DNA of 23,969 nucleotides from M55B167 sp046482825 (GCA_046482825.1 JAWOEI010000065.1:1-23969), one strand, 5' to 3'. Shown: positions 1 through 7,991, counted from the first letter of the stretch. Notes: a model not told the origin generated them from the letters alone. Program-made: numbers and translations.

Positions 1-200
1 GCACCTGACAGATTACCCCCCTGAACACCTTCCGTAAATTGTTCCGCATTCTTATCACACAGGGCAACAACCTCAACCCCCTTCTGTTTCTTCCAGTATC
101 CGTAATGCATACGCCCCATGAAACCGAATCCCGCAATACCCACACGTTTCGGCGCCGATCTCCCGTAACTCTTTTTTTTCATCTTAGTACATTCAGCCAT
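1..200 (-). CDS. Gfo/Idh/MocA family oxidoreductase, N-terminal part (runs off the window)
   Basis: Translating the minus strand from ATG at 200 gives an open frame to the window edge (66 codons). After a short basic leader it reads KRVGIAGFGFMGRMHYGYW, then VEVVALCDKN. This is the first beta strand and glycine-rich dinucleotide-binding loop (GxGxxG) of a Rossmann fold, followed by the acidic end of the second strand. The spacing and the MGRMHY context are typical of the Gfo/Idh/MocA family of NAD(P)-dependent sugar, inositol and glucose-fructose oxidoreductases. GGAG lies 8 nt before the ATG and supports this start; an alternative ATG six codons further in is less well placed. The substrate cannot be told, because the catalytic EKP region and C-terminal domain are outside the window. 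It lies downstream of the methionine sulfoxide reductase gene on the same strand, with 214 nt between them. Confidence 0.85.
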   Translation of the reverse strand, partial: MAECTKMKKKSYGRSAPKRVGIAGFGFMGRMHYGYWKKQKGVEVVALCDKNAEQFTEGVQGGNLSG

Positions 201-414
201 ATCTGATTCTCCGTTGAGGACCTAATACTGTTATCAAACTACATGAAAAGCCGACACATGTCAATATCGGGATGCGGAAAAGGCAGACTGACAGACTGAC
301 GCTCTGTAAGCGGCAGGTTTTTTTAAGATGCGGAATATACATCAAAACAGCAGGAAACGTTCAGCATCCTCTGTTTTTTCAGAATAAGAACCGGTATTTT
401 GAAACATCATAGGA

Positions 415-1344
415 TCAATCAAAACGGTTAACCGGACGATGACAATACGGGGTCTGTCCTTTGTTAAAATAGTAATCCTGATGATAAAGCTCAGCACGGT
501 AAAAGACAGATGCGGGACGTAATTCAGTAGCAACCTTGTAGCCCTTATCCCTGAGTGTCTTTATTAGCTTTTCCGCAATTTTCTTCTGGTTTTCATCAGC
601 ATAGAAAACCGCTGACTTATACTGTTCACCTTTATCCGGCCCCTGTCGGTTCACCTGTGTCGGATCATGTATTTCGAAAAACTTACGGGCCAGTATCTCG
701 TAGGAGACCTGCACCGGATCATAAAGCACCTCAACCGCCTCAATATGACCTGTGCGTCCGCCGCACACCTCTTTATAGGTGGGGGTTTTCTTCTCTCCTC
801 CGGTATATCCGCTGACTGCTGATATGACTCCGGACACCTGCTGCAGATAATACTCCACTCCCCAGAAACACCCGCCCGCAAAAACAGCTTTCTCGAAACG
901 CCCCGGCACATCCGCACTCTTTACAAAATCCATAGATATGGAATTCACACAGTGACGTGTATCAGCGGAGGTCAACCGTTCGCCGAAAAACACATGTCCC
1001 AAATGCCCGCCACAGACATTGCAGAGAATTTCCGTACGGCGGCCATCCGCATCCGGAACCTGCTTCACCGCACCGGGAACAGCGTCATCAAAAGCTGGCC
1101 ATCCGCAGTGTGAATCAAATTTATTATCGGAACGGTAAAGGGCCGCACCGCAACGGCGACAGGTATAAACCCCGTTGTCAAAAAAGTTATCGTACTTGCC
1201 GGTACCGGGCGGTTCGGTTCCTTTGTCAACGATCACCTTTTTTTCTTTCCTAGTCAGCTCACGCCACTTTTCTTTCATAAGATCCTCCGCATTCATAGAG
1301 AGTCCTGTCATCAGGGCCGTAATCAATACGATTGAATTTTTCAT
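415..1344 (-). CDS. msrAB: Exported MsrB-MsrA fusion, peptide methionine sulfoxide reductase
   Basis: This 309-residue bifunctional enzyme repairs oxidised methionine: the MsrB half reduces the R and the MsrA half the S sulfoxide. ATG at 1344 is chosen because AGGAG lies 6 nt upstream and it opens a signal peptide (about residues 1-19, MKNSIVLITALMTGLSMNA). A longer frame from GTG at 1422 would put 26 unrelated residues in front. The MsrB domain (about 25-145) has the zinc pairs C62/C65 and C108/C111, GWPAF at 81-85 and the catalytic cysteine C132 in RHCVNS. The MsrA domain (about 150-309) has GCFWG with catalytic C159, and C301 near the end (YCH) as a likely resolving cysteine. The order B-then-A is the reverse of Neisseria PilB. 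The signal peptide places repair in the periplasm or envelope, so electrons must come from an exported or membrane thiol donor that is not encoded here. Confidence 0.93.
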   Translation of the reverse strand: MKNSIVLITALMTGLSMNAEDLMKEKWRELTRKEKKVIVDKGTEPPGTGKYDNFFDNGVYTCRRCGAALYRSDNKFDSHCGWPAFDDAVPGAVKQVPDADGRRTEILCNVCGGHLGHVFFGERLTSADTRHCVNSISMDFVKSADVPGRFEKAVFAGGCFWGVEYYLQQVSGVISAVSGYTGGEKKTPTYKEVCGGRTGHIEAVEVLYDPVQVSYEILARKFFEIHDPTQVNRQGPDKGEQYKSAVFYADENQKKIAEKLIKTLRDKGYKVATELRPASVFYRAELYHQDYYFNKGQTPYCHRPVNRFD

Positions 1345-1592
1345 TTGCGTCTCCTGAAAATTAAATGCAGACCAGTCGTACGAGACGGACACATCAGATG
1401 CGCCGACATGAACAATCTCCACCGGAACCGAGGATTCTCGCGATGAGTCGGCACGAGTTCCGGCAAGACGCCACCGACGACCACAAAATCATCATAGTTT
1501 TCAGTCATAAATGAGACACAAACTCTGTGCAGCTTTTTCTGCGCCAGACTTGTATCAATCACATCGCCTTCCTTAATTTCGCAACTGCGCAT
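1345..1592 (-). pseudogene. Remnant of a nucleotidyltransferase-like gene, frameshifted and truncated
   Basis: From ATG at 1592 the minus strand encodes about 50 residues including ENYDDFVVVGGVLPELVPTH. This resembles the N-terminal strand and GG motif (VVVGGW-P) of nucleotidyltransferase-fold proteins related to AbiEii. The frame then degenerates. In another reading frame, starting around 1422, the sequence continues VEIVHVGASDVSVSYDW, which resembles the expected next motif (HxGTxDVD, the metal-binding acidic pair) but with the second aspartate lost. The simplest reading is one ancestral frame broken by a frameshift near 1425-1445 and cut off where the msrAB leader begins. Family assignment is from remembered motif shape, so it is tentative. 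No functional product is expected. The fragment now forms the spacer between msrAB and the divergent EIIA regulator. Confidence 0.4.
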
Positions 1593-1610
1593 TCTGAAGG
1601 CTTATTACAA

Positions 1611-1638
1611 TTGACAAATGCATGCATAGTGATAAAAT
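1611..1638 (+). promoter_or_regulatory. Sigma70-type promoter of the EIIA regulator / atp locus
   Basis: A perfect -35 TTGACA (1611-1616), a 16-nt spacer and a -10 TAAAAT (1633-1638, 5 of 6 to consensus) lie 36 nt upstream of the first possible start of the HTH-EIIA gene. Transcription would begin near 1645, leaving a leader of about 30 nt. It is the strongest housekeeping-type promoter seen in the window and may also feed the atp genes downstream. The -35/-10 match is seen; activity is inferred. Confidence 0.65.
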
Positions 1639-1674
1639 TTGTCGTCATTTCAAGTTAATATGAGTTAAAACGAG

Positions 1675-2442
1675 TTGGTTGCTGTGCATTATTCTACAGA
1701 AAATAAATTTCATGTTGAAGCAAAAAGCCATAAAACCGGTGTTCTGACAACCCGGGAGCTGGCAAAATACATGAAGCTTAACGAGAAAACAATTCTGAAA
1801 ATGGCTCAGAATGAAGAAATACCGGGTATAAAAATTGGCAACCAGTGGCGATTTCATGTCGACACGATTGATCGTCACTTGCAGCAGGGACTGGCGCGTC
1901 ATCCTGAAAACCATCTGGATCTTATCCTCTCATCCTCCAATCCCCAGATTCCGTTGTCACGACTGTTTAATCAGAACATGATCAACCTTGATTTGAAAGC
2001 ACAAAACAGGGAAGAGGTTCTGCATAAGCTGAGCCGCATGGCTTTTGAAGCCGGGCTGACTGAAAACAGCGAACGCCTGTACAGAGAACTGGAAAACCGG
2101 GAATCCATGCTGAGTACCGCCGCCGGCAAAGGCATTGCGATCCCACACCCGCGCAATCCTGAACCATCACTGTTCCGAAGTTCAAAAATTCTGCTGGGCA
2201 GATCAGCCGACGGCGTGGATTTCAGTGCCCCTGACAACAGAAAAGTACACCTGTTTTTTATGATCTGCGTTCCCGACATCGCAATTCATTTAAAGCTTTT
2301 GGCAAAACTGTCCAAGGTGCTTCATATACCTGGAGCAATTGATAATTTCATGACCATTTCAACAGGCAGAAAAATTATTCAGTATCTTCTGAATCTGGAA
2401 CGTAAAGATCTTTTTGCATGGAACACAGATGATAAAGAATAA
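1675..2442 (+). CDS. Excisionase-type HTH + PTS EIIA (PtsN-like) domain protein
   Basis: This 255-residue protein has two domains. Residues about 23-70 (TTRELAKYMKLNEKTILKMA, then IPGIKIGNQWRF) are a MerR/excisionase-type winged helix for DNA binding. Residues about 100-245 are a type-2 EIIA domain: STAAGKGIAIPHPR carries the phosphorylatable histidine H158, and the second conserved histidine H205 sits in HLKLLAKLSKVL. In the nitrogen PTS such domains take phosphate from NPr/HPr and act as regulators, not sugar transporters. No membrane EIIB/EIIC partner is present here. It occupies the place atpI often holds, 129 nt before atpB on the same strand, so control of the atp operon is a reasonable inference. 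The start is uncertain: TTG at 1675 and GTG at 1684 are both possible, neither has a good ribosome site, and the HTH begins too early for the next ATG (codon 34). Confidence 0.85.
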   Translation: MVAVHYSTENKFHVEAKSHKTGVLTTRELAKYMKLNEKTILKMAQNEEIPGIKIGNQWRFHVDTIDRHLQQGLARHPENHLDLILSSSNPQIPLSRLFNQNMINLDLKAQNREEVLHKLSRMAFEAGLTENSERLYRELENRESMLSTAAGKGIAIPHPRNPEPSLFRSSKILLGRSADGVDFSAPDNRKVHLFFMICVPDIAIHLKLLAKLSKVLHIPGAIDNFMTISTGRKIIQYLLNLERKDLFAWNTDDKE

Positions 2443-2571
2443 CAGCAGATTCATAATGCGACAGGGCTGCAACCGGTGGCATGCAGAAATCAGAATGATC
2501 AGCCTGGATAGCCGACACTGATGCGGTAACATGGCAGTCGGTCAGCTGGTAAATTGAACAAAAGAGCATAG

Positions 2572-3423
2572 ATGTTCGGTAAATTGATTATAGTTTTTAT
2601 CTGTTTCATTAACGCAATTCCCTTGTTAGCGGAAACCGGAAATGTGCAGAGGGAGGATAATCCCGATATCTCGAAAATCCTCTTCGAGCATGTCTTGAAC
2701 AGCCATGAACTGCATCTGTTCCCCGGAATACCGGCCATAGATCTGCCATTTGGAATCACTGTTCACCTGCTTATGCTGTGGCTGGCTGTCGCATTGACAG
2801 CTCTGGTCTTTCTGCTCTGCTTCAGAAAACGATCTCTCAAAATTCACGGGCCTGCCGTCGCTCTTGAAGCACTGGTAATTTTTGTGCGGGACGACATTGT
2901 GTATCCGATCATGGGGGAAAAACGCGGAGAAAAATGGCTACCTTTTTTTGCGACACTTTTCATATTTGTGGTAGTGTCAAACTGTCTGGGTCTGATACCG
3001 GCATTCAGGACGGCAACAGGCAATATCAATGTCACAGCAGCCATGGCTGCTGTGATTTTCGTCCTGATGTTTATTTCAGGCATGAAGAATCTGGGGTGCC
3101 GGCAGTTCTTTTCCAATATGTATCCCGCCGACACCCCCTGGCCGATCGCTATGTTCATTGCGTTTCTTGAACTAACCGGCACCCTGATCAAATCACTGAT
3201 ACTCAGCCTGCGGCTTTTTGCCAACATGCTTGCGGGGCACCTGGCTATTCTGTCTTTTCTGGTTCTGATTTTTATAATCGGACCGGCGGTCTCTTTAATT
3301 TCCGTTTCCTTTGCGGTGTTCACCTATTCCCTTGAGGTGATTATGGCTTTAATACAGGCATTTGTTTTCACGTTATTGAGTTGTATTTTTATTACAATGG
3401 CAAGCAGTTCACATGCGGACTAA
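2572..3423 (+). CDS. atpB: F1Fo ATP synthase subunit a
   Basis: This 283-residue membrane subunit of the Fo proton channel moves ions past the c-ring. The essential arginine is R214 in SLILSLRLFANMLAGHL, the most conserved stretch of the family. GLIPAF (140-145) and the final ALIQAFVFTLLSCIF helix (259-273, with Q262) are also diagnostic. Several hydrophobic segments follow one another, about 64-84, 125-145, 152-170, 190-212, 222-248 and 250-275. The N-terminus (MFGKLIIVFICFINAIPLLA) looks like a cleavable signal peptide before a hydrophilic stretch, a feature also seen in some Bacteroidetes and Chlorobi a subunits. No clear Shine-Dalgarno lies before ATG 2572. It is the first gene of the atp set; a 160-nt gap separates it from atpE. 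Confidence 0.96.
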   Translation: MFGKLIIVFICFINAIPLLAETGNVQREDNPDISKILFEHVLNSHELHLFPGIPAIDLPFGITVHLLMLWLAVALTALVFLLCFRKRSLKIHGPAVALEALVIFVRDDIVYPIMGEKRGEKWLPFFATLFIFVVVSNCLGLIPAFRTATGNINVTAAMAAVIFVLMFISGMKNLGCRQFFSNMYPADTPWPIAMFIAFLELTGTLIKSLILSLRLFANMLAGHLAILSFLVLIFIIGPAVSLISVSFAVFTYSLEVIMALIQAFVFTLLSCIFITMASSSHAD

Positions 3424-3518
3424 AACAGCTTTCATCCATAATCAGTCTGTGCTGGTTTTGAAATGCGTAAAACAGTCATTAAGTGGTCGGTTGTTAGGTG
3501 TTTGTCGCTGTGTTAGAA

Positions 3519-3535
3519 AAAACGTTGCGCGTTTT
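3519..3535 (+). promoter_or_regulatory. Hairpin in the atpB-atpE spacer, before a strong atpE ribosome site
   Basis: AAAACG (3519-3524) and CGTTTT (3530-3535) can pair around a 5-nt loop, 48 nt before the atpE start. It is followed by an A-rich tract and AAGGAG, with the GGAG 7 nt before ATG 3584. Because c is needed at about 8-15 copies per enzyme, a spacer with a structured leader and a strong ribosome site may raise atpE translation or stabilise the downstream message. There is no U-run, so it is not a typical terminator. Function is inferred only. Confidence 0.3.
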
Positions 3536-3583
3536 CATAGGTTGGAAGAGTTGAGAGAATAGAAAAACAAAAAGGAGATTAAG

Positions 3584-3811
3584 ATGGATGCACATCTGGC
3601 AAACGCAATTGCGGTAATAGGCGCGTCAATAGGAATTGTCGGCGGTTCATTTGCTATAAGCATTATAGGCTCAAAGGCTATGGACGCAACAGCACGGCAA
3701 CCGGAGGAAGCCAAAAACATACGCACAAACATGATTCTGATGGCGGCCCTTGTCGAAGGCCTTGCTTTCTTCGGAGCGATTGTCGCATTGCTGGCTATCT
3801 TCCAAAAATAA
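3584..3811 (+). CDS. atpE: F1Fo ATP synthase subunit c
   Basis: This 75-residue proteolipid forms the rotor ring. It has two membrane helices (about 7-30 and 51-73) joined by the conserved polar loop ARQPEE (37-42), which contacts gamma and epsilon. The ion-binding carboxylate is E58 in MAALVEGLAFFG. The residues after it (GLA) lack the S/T and Tyr signature of sodium-binding rings, and helix 1 lacks the paired glutamine, so a proton-driven ring is most likely. Length is normal for the family. GGAG 7 nt before the ATG fixes the start. It is separated from atpF by 29 nt. Confidence 0.97.
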   Translation: MDAHLANAIAVIGASIGIVGGSFAISIIGSKAMDATARQPEEAKNIRTNMILMAALVEGLAFFGAIVALLAIFQK

Positions 3812-3840
3812 GACAACCACGCTTCCGGAGGTAGCTTAAC

Positions 3841-4323
3841 ATGGATCTCTTTAAAATAGAGCCGGGTCTTATGATCTGGACATGGGTCAGTTTTCTGACC
3901 CTGTTTGTCATCATGTACAAATTCGTGTTTCCCATCCTTCTGCAGAACATAAGGGATAGAGAGGAAAAAATTACCCGCTCTGTAGAAGATGCGGAAAATA
4001 TCAGGAAAACCCGTGAAGAAATTGATGTTGAACGTGATGAGGCTGTAAAAAACGCCAAAATCGAAGGGAATGAAATTCTGCACAGAATCCGGGAAGATGC
4101 GGATCTTCTCAAGAAGAATCTTGAAAAGAAAGCGCAATCCGACGCGGATACAATACTGCAACAGGCCAGAGACAAAGCGAAGGAGGAAAAGGACGACACA
4201 ATGCAGCAGCTCAAAGCCAAACTGGCTGAATTTGTGTGCGACGCCTCCGAAAAAATCATCGGCAGGTCATTTGTGACAGAGGAAGATCAGAAATGGACCA
4301 GGGAACTGGCTGAACAGTTATGA
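3841..4323 (+). CDS. atpF: F1Fo ATP synthase subunit b
   Basis: This 160-residue peripheral-stalk subunit has one N-terminal membrane helix (about 9-30, MIWTWVSFLTLFVIMYKFVF). A long charged alpha-helical coiled-coil region follows (about 38-140, rich in E, K, R, A), which dimerises and links Fo to delta/alpha. The membrane segment followed by an IRDREEKI-type turn is family-typical. GGAGG lies 9 nt before the ATG. Only one b gene is present, so the stalk is probably a homodimer. The stop overlaps the atpH start (ATGA), which indicates translational coupling. Confidence 0.95.
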   Translation: MDLFKIEPGLMIWTWVSFLTLFVIMYKFVFPILLQNIRDREEKITRSVEDAENIRKTREEIDVERDEAVKNAKIEGNEILHRIREDADLLKKNLEKKAQSDADTILQQARDKAKEEKDDTMQQLKAKLAEFVCDASEKIIGRSFVTEEDQKWTRELAEQL

Positions 4324-4868
4324 GCAGTCCTGACATAGCAATGCGTTACGCAACCGCCCTTTATGAGGTAGCTGTGAAAAAAAACGCCTTGAAAAGCATT
4401 CTTCACGACATGGACTTTTTAGATAAAGTAATAAGCGGCGCCGAGGAGATAAAGCATTTCTGTCTCAATATTCACACGGTAAAAACAAAAGAAATTATTT
4501 TTGCAGAAACCGCTTTCATTCCTTATGTTTCAGAGCTAACCGCCAACACAATAAGAACTGCGGTTAACAACGAAAGACTGTCCATACTGCCTCTGCTGCC
4601 GAAAGCTTTTCAGAATATTTATGATGCAAAATCAGGTATAACCAGAGTTATTCTGGAAACAGCGCATGAACCGGCTGAGGGCCTGCTGGATATTGTTGCA
4701 AAGCGTATGCGGAAACGGACGGGAAAACCCGTCAAACTTGAACACTCAGTAAACTCTGAGCTTATGGGCGGATTCAGGATTCGATGGGAAGGCCGGGAGA
4801 TTGACAACTCGGCAGCCGGACGGCTGACACGATTGAGACGACTGCTGACAGAGGATTTGATTTCATGA
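4320..4868 (+). CDS. atpH: F1Fo ATP synthase subunit delta
   Basis: This 182-residue OSCP/delta subunit caps F1 and ties the alpha N-termini to subunit b. The N-terminal helical bundle starts with IAMRYATALYEVA, the standard opening of the family. The C-terminal domain contains LMGGFRIRWEGREIDNSA and GRLTRLRRLL, matching the conserved GGhxhphGdxhhDxSxxxrL signature. Length is normal. Both ends overlap the neighbours by four bases (ATGA with atpF and atpA), so the three genes are tightly coupled in one transcript. Confidence 0.95.
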   Translation: MSSPDIAMRYATALYEVAVKKNALKSILHDMDFLDKVISGAEEIKHFCLNIHTVKTKEIIFAETAFIPYVSELTANTIRTAVNNERLSILPLLPKAFQNIYDAKSGITRVILETAHEPAEGLLDIVAKRMRKRTGKPVKLEHSVNSELMGGFRIRWEGREIDNSAAGRLTRLRRLLTEDLIS

Positions 4869-7063
4869 GAGATGACATAAAACCGGGAGAGATCCTGGAG
4901 CTTCTGAAAAAGAAAATTTCCGATTTTGACACTTCCCCTGAAGTAGCTGAGGTTGGAAAAGTTATTCAGGCCGGTGACGGCATTGCTAGAGCCTGGGGAC
5001 TCGAAAGAGTGCTTTCAGGAGAGTTAGTTGAAATTGACATACCCGGTGGCGAAATTGTGACGGGCATGGTAATGAATCTGGAAGAGGAAAGCATCGGTAT
5101 TATCCTCTTTGCCGGCTGCGACAAGGTGGAAGAGGGCTTTACAGTACGCCGCACGGGACGTGTCGCAGAGGTGCCGGTCGGAGAAAATCTGCTGGGACGC
5201 GTGGTCGATCCTCTCGGAAATCCGATTGACGGCAGAGGAGAACCGTCAACGAATCTGAAATACAAAGTCGAAATCAAAGGTCCCGGCATTACCGACCGCC
5301 AGGATGTCAACGAACCTCTTCAGACCGGCCTGAAGGCGATTGACGCAATGATTCCAATAGGCAAAGGTCAGCGGGAGCTTATTATCGGCGACCGGCGAAC
5401 AGGAAAAACAGCCATCGCAATCGATACCATCATCAACCAACAGAACAGCGACCCGGAAAACCGTGTCCACTGTTTTTATGTTGCTATAGGTCAGAAACGT
5501 TCCTCCGTGGTTCAACTGATTGAAAATCTGCGTAAACATGGAGCCATGGAACACACAACTGTTGTCGCAGCAACGGCTTCCGATCCGGCGGCATTCCAGT
5601 TTCTGGCCCCCTATTCAGCCACGGCCATGGCTGAATACTTCCGGGACAACGGCAGACATGCCCTGATAATTTTTGATGATCTTACTAAGCACGCTCAGGC
5701 CTATCGGGAAATCTCACTGCTGATGCGGCGCTCCCCCGGCCGCGAAGCCTATCCTGGCGACATTTTCTATCTGCATTCGCGTCTGCTGGAGCGTGCCGCT
5801 AAACTGAGTGCCGACAAAGGAGGCGGATCACTCACAGCTCTTCCCATAGTGGAAACCCAGGAAGGCGATATTTCAGCCTACATACCGACAAATGTGATTT
5901 CCATCACTGATGGACAGATTTTTCTGGAGGCTAATCTCTTCAACTCAGGGCTGCGTCCAGCCATCAACGTAGGTGTATCAGTTTCCAGGGTCGGGGGCGA
6001 TGCCCAGGTTGAAGCAATGAAAAAGACATCCGGTTCGCTCAGGATTAATCTGGCACAATTCCGGGAAATGGCTGCTTTTATGCAGTTCTCATCCGATCTT
6101 GATGCCGCTACCCGCAAGCAGCTGGACAGAGGCGAACGCCTTACCGAAATTTTAAAGCAGGGCCAATATGCTCCACTGGATGTGTATAAACAAGTCATCA
6201 TCATCAAAGCCGCGCTTTCAGGACGTCTCGACAAATATGCAACCAGTAAGTTGAAACGGTTTGAAAACGAACTCTTCAGATATATTGATGAACACGAGCA
6301 GAACTTACTGGAAAAACTGCGCAAAAAAAAGAATATCACCGAAGATTTAGAAGCAGACATCAGTCGCGTATTCGATGATTTCGAGAAGCAGTTCGAACCT
6401 GATGCCACTTCGGGCGACATTGATGCTGGTTATACCGTCAACATGGCAATGGCTATCAACCGGGGGCATGCCCGCTTCGATCGGGATATGCTGCACCTGA
6501 TCGAGGGTGTGACTGCCCGGGAACTTGCAACTCCATCGCTGGAAGATGAACTGCAACAGATTATCGACGGTAAAGACCTTCTTGAAAAAGACCGTTTTGA
6601 CCAGCTGGTAGAGGAATGCAGGATAGTTGACCTGTCGGAAAAAAGAGATATGGAGAACGTCTTTCATGATGCCGCAGATATTATTTCCGAAACCTACACG
6701 CATCTTGATGCCGATGTTGTTTACAACAAATTGATAGAGAGGGAAAACACAAGCTCAACAGCGCTTTCCTCCTTCTTCGCTATTCCTCATCTTGTGATTG
6801 AAGGCGAGAACATGTTTGATCTCGTTCTGATGCGCTCACGCGAAGGCATACGTTTTTCCGACACAACGCCGCATGTACATGCCATATTCTTTCTCGTGGG
6901 AACTATAGATCAGCGCCACTACCACCTGGTTGCTCTTTCCGCCATAGCTCAACTTGTTCAGAGCCCGGCATTTGAGAACGAATGGATGGCAGCCAAAGAT
7001 GTCGAAACGCTCAGAAACATTCTTCGTTTCGGCAAACGCAAACGAGAAAAAAAGGATAACTGA
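4865..7063 (+). CDS. atpA: F1 ATP synthase subunit alpha fused to a C-terminal PTS EIIA domain
   Basis: Residues 1-510 are a complete alpha subunit: Walker A GDRRTGKT (175-182), the Walker B region ALIIFDDL (266-273) and the arginine finger R375 in VSRVGGDA. Normal alpha subunits stop near residue 505-515. This one continues without a stop to 732. Residues about 511-584 form a charged, mostly helical linker (SLEDELQQII, then KDRFDQLVEE). Residues about 585-722 form a type-2 EIIA domain. STALSSFFAIPH aligns with STAAGKGIAIPH of the regulator encoded at 1675-2442, giving phosphorylatable H642, and RHYHLVALSAIAQLV gives the second histidine H687. The linker and EIIA module resemble C-terminal regulatory tails recalled from some cation/proton antiporters. 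The start overlaps atpH and gamma follows 2 nt after the stop. The subunit assignment is certain and the EIIA assignment strong. Phosphorylation and an effect on catalysis are inferences. Confidence 0.93.
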   Translation: MRDDIKPGEILELLKKKISDFDTSPEVAEVGKVIQAGDGIARAWGLERVLSGELVEIDIPGGEIVTGMVMNLEEESIGIILFAGCDKVEEGFTVRRTGRVAEVPVGENLLGRVVDPLGNPIDGRGEPSTNLKYKVEIKGPGITDRQDVNEPLQTGLKAIDAMIPIGKGQRELIIGDRRTGKTAIAIDTIINQQNSDPENRVHCFYVAIGQKRSSVVQLIENLRKHGAMEHTTVVAATASDPAAFQFLAPYSATAMAEYFRDNGRHALIIFDDLTKHAQAYREISLLMRRSPGREAYPGDIFYLHSRLLERAAKLSADKGGGSLTALPIVETQEGDISAYIPTNVISITDGQIFLEANLFNSGLRPAINVGVSVSRVGGDAQVEAMKKTSGSLRINLAQFREMAAFMQFSSDLDAATRKQLDRGERLTEILKQGQYAPLDVYKQVIIIKAALSGRLDKYATSKLKRFENELFRYIDEHEQNLLEKLRKKKNITEDLEADISRVFDDFEKQFEPDATSGDIDAGYTVNMAMAINRGHARFDRDMLHLIEGVTARELATPSLEDELQQIIDGKDLLEKDRFDQLVEECRIVDLSEKRDMENVFHDAADIISETYTHLDADVVYNKLIERENTSSTALSSFFAIPHLVIEGENMFDLVLMRSREGIRFSDTTPHVHAIFFLVGTIDQRHYHLVALSAIAQLVQSPAFENEWMAAKDVETLRNILRFGKRKREKKDN

Positions 7064-7065
7064 GT

Positions 7066-7929
7066 ATGGCAACAGCCAGAGATTTAAATAACAAGATCGC
7101 ATCTCTGACAAACATGCAGAAGGTGATGAGTGCTATGAATATGATAGCCTCCACTAAACTGCGCAAACTGATAATCCGACATCCGGCACTAGTACAATTC
7201 GAAAGGATGATCAACAACATCAGGGATGACATTGCCAGCGGACTTAATTCGTTTAACAGCCCCCTGTTGCGCTCTGTCAGGAAAGTCCGTAAAATTCACA
7301 TAGTGGCATACACCGCTGATAAAGGTCTGTGCGGATCACACAACAGCTCCGTTCTCAAAACTCTGGCCAGAACTGTGAAAACTCAGAGCCAGAAAGGCGT
7401 CAGCATGGATATCACCTGCATCGGCGGCCGTGCCAGGAATTTCTGCCGCAAACGCGAATTCAACATACGCCAGGAAATTGACAGCAGCGAACAGCATATC
7501 AGCGATGAGGCTTTAAGAGAAATCGCCACGGACATTGTTCAGCGCATAGCAGAGAACGAAGTTGATAAAGTCATACTGATCTACAATCATTTTGTGTCAA
7601 CCCTTGTACAGAAAACGCAGGAGGTTCAGGTCTTGCCTTTTGTTACCGACAGCAAGACCGGCAGCGAGACCGATACCGATATTGAACCGCAACCGGATGA
7701 TTTCATTCTGTCCTCAGCGAAACTTTATCTGTACTACAAACTGAAAACAGCCCTGACAGACTCATACCTGAGTGAACATGCAGCCCGCATGACCGCTATG
7801 GAACAGGCAACAGCCAATGCGGATGATCTTGTCAGCCGCTACATTAAAATTCGCAACCGTGCCCGTCAGGCCGCTATTACCAGTGAGCTGATTGAAATTG
7901 TGGCCGGAACGGAAGCATTGAACAACTGA
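7066..7929 (+). CDS. atpG: F1Fo ATP synthase subunit gamma
   Basis: This 287-residue central rotor shaft turns inside the alpha3beta3 head. The N-terminal helix MATARDLNNKIASLTNMQKV and MSAMNMIASTKLRK, together with the C-terminal helix ending NRARQAAITSELIEIVAGTEAL, are the two most conserved parts of the family and pair as the coiled-coil shaft. The central Rossmann-like domain (about 80-220) contains the TADKGLCGSHN motif. Length matches bacterial gamma subunits. It starts 2 nt after the atpA stop, so coupling is likely. A 62-nt gap precedes atpD. Confidence 0.96.
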   Translation: MATARDLNNKIASLTNMQKVMSAMNMIASTKLRKLIIRHPALVQFERMINNIRDDIASGLNSFNSPLLRSVRKVRKIHIVAYTADKGLCGSHNSSVLKTLARTVKTQSQKGVSMDITCIGGRARNFCRKREFNIRQEIDSSEQHISDEALREIATDIVQRIAENEVDKVILIYNHFVSTLVQKTQEVQVLPFVTDSKTGSETDTDIEPQPDDFILSSAKLYLYYKLKTALTDSYLSEHAARMTAMEQATANADDLVSRYIKIRNRARQAAITSELIEIVAGTEALNN

Positions 7930-7991
7930 AACAGCACCGCTGATTCAAACAAAACCGCTGCGTGTTTTAAAACGAAGAAAGAATACAATTT

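Noticed and set aside
290..327. Possible terminator (CTGACGC...GCGGCAG followed by a T-run) on the plus strand
   Set aside because: The stem has a central mismatch and there is no plus-strand gene upstream in the window; for the minus-strand genes the tail is A-rich.
3584..3811. Sodium-type c-ring
   Set aside because: The residues after E58 are GLAFFG, without the S/T and Tyr ligands, and helix 1 lacks the glutamine typical of sodium rings.
3535..4161. Long minus-strand open frame over atpE/atpF
   Set aside because: It is the antisense shadow of two certain ATP synthase genes.
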